Position numbers and translations under genes: made by a program
Shown here: piece after piece, positions 61,236 to 64,000 of the stretch
Layout of the letters: each line of letters starts with the position of its first letter
Position numbering within the stretch: the first letter of the stretch is position 1
Notes under the pieces: generated by a model
The model's database searches: none
Told to the model about the DNA's origin: nothing
What the model saw: the letters and a program-made list of their open reading frames with translations, nothing else
Assembly (NCBI RefSeq): GCF_027943255.1
Contig: NC_072897.1
Span: 18,600,044-18,664,043, forward strand
Length of the DNA stretch: 64,000 nt
Reading direction: 5' to 3'
Source of the DNA: Anastrepha obliqua
Taxonomy: Eukaryota; Arthropoda; Insecta; Diptera; Tephritidae

Positions 61236-62651
61236 TCATCGCGTGTGCGGTGTGCTTACTTTTTTCTTTTTACAAATTAAGCAACTCGCTGTTTGGGTAC
61301 AACTCTTCGCGTGGTGATCTTTACTGCCGCATTTAAAGCAGGACTTGGTGAAGTCGTCCGTACTTTTGCATCTCACTGCGACATGCCCGTACTCCATGCA
61401 CTTAAAGCACCTTTTCGGGTCAAGTTTTTCTCTAATATGGCAGATAACTAAGCCAATCCGTATTTTGCCTGCTGCTGTAAGCTTAGTGGCGATCTCTGGT
61501 GTAACTTTTAGGGTCGCCGTTTTCGTCCTACCATAAGCTTTTCGCAAGTTAGCAACTACAGACAAAGGCGCATTTAGTTCCTTGAATTGGCTAGTTATAG
61601 CTTCATGAACTTAGTCTTTCGTCGTGATTTCGTTGAGATCACGAATTTCGATTTGGCGTAGTTCAGTTAGTGTCCTTACTTCAACTACATCTCCTAAGGC
61701 AGCTTTAACTGCTTCGTTGATCTTCAGAGTGTTTAGATCAGATGATCGCTCAAGCACCAGTAACAAGTCACCATTTTCAGTTTTCTTAACACCATATACT
61801 TTCGAGTTAAGCTCCTGTAAACATGGCTCTGTTTTCACACGTTTCAGAATGTCAGCGTATGAGACATTGCCAACGCTTTTAACAACGATCGCGTCTTTAC
61901 GGGGCGGTCTCTGTCGCCTGCGATTTCCCCTCATGTTCGCTTCGTCTCTTTGTTTCCCGTCTATTTTTGGAGTTTTATTGTTTCTTCCTTTACGGTTTTT
62001 CTTATTTATTACCGTGTGCCATCCTTCGGAGCTGGTTTGCTCTTTTGTTGATACCGGCGTTACCTTCAGTGTTCCATCGTGGTCACTTTTGCTCTTTTCT
62101 GCCGGACTTTTCCGTGCAGCAATTGTGTCTATACATCTCTTTGGCGTACCATCCTTGACGCTCTTTATAAGAGGCGATGTGTGCCTTCATTTTTTGCTTC
62201 GAGTACCACACTTTTTGTCCCTTTTAACATCCTTATTCTAGAAGTCAGAATCGACCTTTGTAACTTCTTATGAAGGTCAGAATTGCTCGAAACCAGATCA
62301 CGCATTGGCTGGTTAATATTACGCTTTGGGAGTTCCATCATCTCCGTTTTTAATTTTAGCACTGATGCTGCGGTTGAGCTCTTCTGTTGTGGCCTCCTTT
62401 GCGACACTCCTGTACTGTATGCATGGTGACGCAGATCGGGTTCTTACAATCAACGGAGGCGCATGAGCCAATCTCGAGCTCCTTTGAAAGGGGTTTTTTA
62501 CCAGCTCCCCGCTGCTGTTACTGCCGTTTGCGATCTCTTTTGGCAGATCCAATGATGAATTGATTGCTGTTATTTTCGCTTGTTCTAGGATATTTATATT
62601 CAGATTTTGATTGCTTGTATTCATAGTTGTTGTTGTTGGACCCCAACTCAT
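61236..62651 (-). pseudogene. R1-clade LINE gag (ORF1), element B
   Basis: Frames 62651-62319, 62407-62165, 61934-61611 and 61565-61236 are pieces of one ORF1. The last holds three CCHC-type knuckles (CFKCMEYGHVAVRC, CFKCGSKDHHAKSC, then CLIC) typical of R1-clade Gags. 61934-61611 holds the preceding domain (RKDAIVVKSVGNVSYADILK). Breaks near 62330, 61940-62165 and 61570-61610. Gag binds the element RNA. Confidence 0.75.
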
Positions 62652-62745
62652 AAGCCGTTATCCCTATCCCGGTACGTAGTCACTTGTTCATGATTCCATG
62701 GTTATCTTTGAAAGCAGGGAGGCCATGCGAGGGTTGACGAAAATT
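62652..62745 (-). other. R1-type 5' UTR, element B
   Basis: Matches the 58.3-58.4 kb sequence in CATGGTTATC, AGGGAGGCC and GCGAGGGTTGACG. Element B ends near 62745, where AT-rich DNA starts. Confidence 0.55.
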
Positions 62746-64000
62746 TGTATAATAAAAAAAAAATTGTTGAAGCACGAATTGGAAAATTGTCTCTTCATTT
62801 AAAGACAACTTCTCACACGGGTTCGATAAGTCAATGCGATTTACCTGATTTTTAAAACACTACTCTCAATCAACTTTCTTTCTTTTCGCATTAAAATTCA
62901 AACCGAAGTTCAATTGCTTACATGCAATCATAAAAGCTTTTCAATATTTGGTGCAATTTTCATATACATATGTATATATAATCATACATTTATCCAATCA
63001 AAATCAAATCTAATGCAATCATTCATTTTTTCCAATATTTGGCGAAATTTTCATGTAAACCCAATGTATTATATGATGCAATTTTCATAAAAAAACCAAA
63101 GAGAACAAACCTGTAAACATGCATACAAATCATATGGACATATGAAATGAACAAATCTATTATTTACGCAAGCAAATGTAAGCTAGTGTAAACTACATTT
63201 TTTCATACTTGCGTGTCACTCTCTCCCTCTTAATTTCCTACTGTTAACTTGTGGTGAAGTAGCATGTTTCTGATGTTGAATATTTTGTGTTTTTTTTGTT
63301 ATGTGTCGGATGAATACTCCAATTGTATTTTTCACTTTCTGTGGATCGAAGGAGCAAAATGTCGGGCTATGTCGACGATATGTGGCCAATTCCGAAATAA
63401 TGAAAAATAGTTAAATTATTTATATATATATATTAGGTGTGTAATATACATACGTGTCTGAAATATTTGAGTTAATTATTTATGTTTTATAAATATTTAT
63501 GAATATTAACCTCTTGAAATTTGTAAACTTCCGATTTGTTTGGGTAAATCTGGGTGTTGAATTTATGTTAACTTTTTCCTCCTAAAACTTTCACTGGTTG
63601 GCGCGGTTATTCATTCCTGCATTATCCTTCTTTCGCTTTTCAGAACTTAAGAGGACAATGTAGGGATGTGTTTGTTTGGAATAAACATATGTACCTATAT
63701 CAATAATCATATATTCTAGTATCACTACATCAATATGGTATCACCATACCGCCATCAAAATGGGTAAAAATCCCCTTGCGATGTAATGCACTTGATAACT
63801 ACTTAGCGAATGCAAAACTCATCTGTTTCCTCCGATATGTTTTGACTTTCTGTATGACATATTTATGTAAATGCGTTGAATATCATAATTTTACGTAACC
63901 AAGTGAAAACTTGATGTAATGCCTAGTCTTCTAAGATACAAATCCTTTTTTGCAAATAACTTCCAAGGAAACTTTATTTTTTCCAAAATTTCGAAAAGAA
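62746..64000. other. AT-rich stretch, no gene seen
   Basis: No ORF over 60 codons looks real. Contains TATATA and CATATG microsatellites, and a repeated TCCAATATTTGGCGAAATTTTCAT / TCAATATTTGGTGCAATTTTCAT motif near 62940 and 63030, which may be a short dispersed repeat. Confidence 0.45.

Overview
This is insect genomic DNA, almost certainly from a dipteran and plausibly a tephritid-type fruit fly (inference: dipteran repeat families; a U2 snRNA promoter box resembling the Drosophila PSEA; a tRNA-derived SINE of a kind I associate with tephritids). It is AT-rich, has no bacterial gene organisation, and I found no convincing intact host protein gene. Nearly all readable coding sequence belongs to transposable elements in several layers of nested insertion.

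Layout. 1-1.9 kb: a broken DDE-like transposase gene (minus) running off the left edge. 2.7-15.0 kb: an errantivirus-type Ty3/gypsy element (gag, protease, RT, RNase H, integrase, env), split by a SINE (9-bp target duplication), a 5'-truncated Jockey LINE (11-bp target duplication) with a Helentron-like element in its poly(A) tail, and a rearrangement that inverted its 3' half. 15.0-20.1 kb: a LOA-type LINE (minus). 20.1-24.2 kb: a Copia element with one long ORF. 24.2-25.6 kb: SINE, Helentron 5' end, and the env tail plus 3' LTR of an errantivirus. 27.3-28.6 kb: a mariner with TA duplication. 29.3-32.3 kb: a DNA transposon with 8-bp target duplication. 32.6-39.4 kb: two more Helentron-like elements, one holding a 2.3-kb repeat with a higher-order tandem array. 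40-46 kb: mosaic of LOA, Jockey and RTE fragments (minus). 46.2-49.5 kb: gag-like remnant and a decayed CR1/Jockey-type LINE. 49.6-55.5 kb: LOA remnant (plus) split by an RTE-type LINE with an unbroken 997-codon ORF. 55.5-62.7 kb: a PHD-finger ORF remnant and two R1-clade LINEs (minus). 62.75-64 kb: AT-rich, no genes seen.

The most unusual content is the three Helentron-like elements (7.80-10.54, 32.65-37.16, 37.69-39.44 kb). Each has the Helentron 3' hairpin end, a fragment of the Helentron AP-type endonuclease, two or three copies of a U2 snRNA gene unit (U2 body plus PSEA-like promoter and spacer), a tRNA-like module and a shared 5' end. Eight U2-derived copies are present, all on the minus strand and all damaged in the 5' half or centre. 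The simplest reading is that a rolling-circle element captured part of a tandem U2 snRNA gene array and then spread with it. That capture, and the chance that its promoters still drive defective U2 RNAs, is the main candidate for something undescribed.

Family calls come from recognisable motifs read by eye; no database search was possible.
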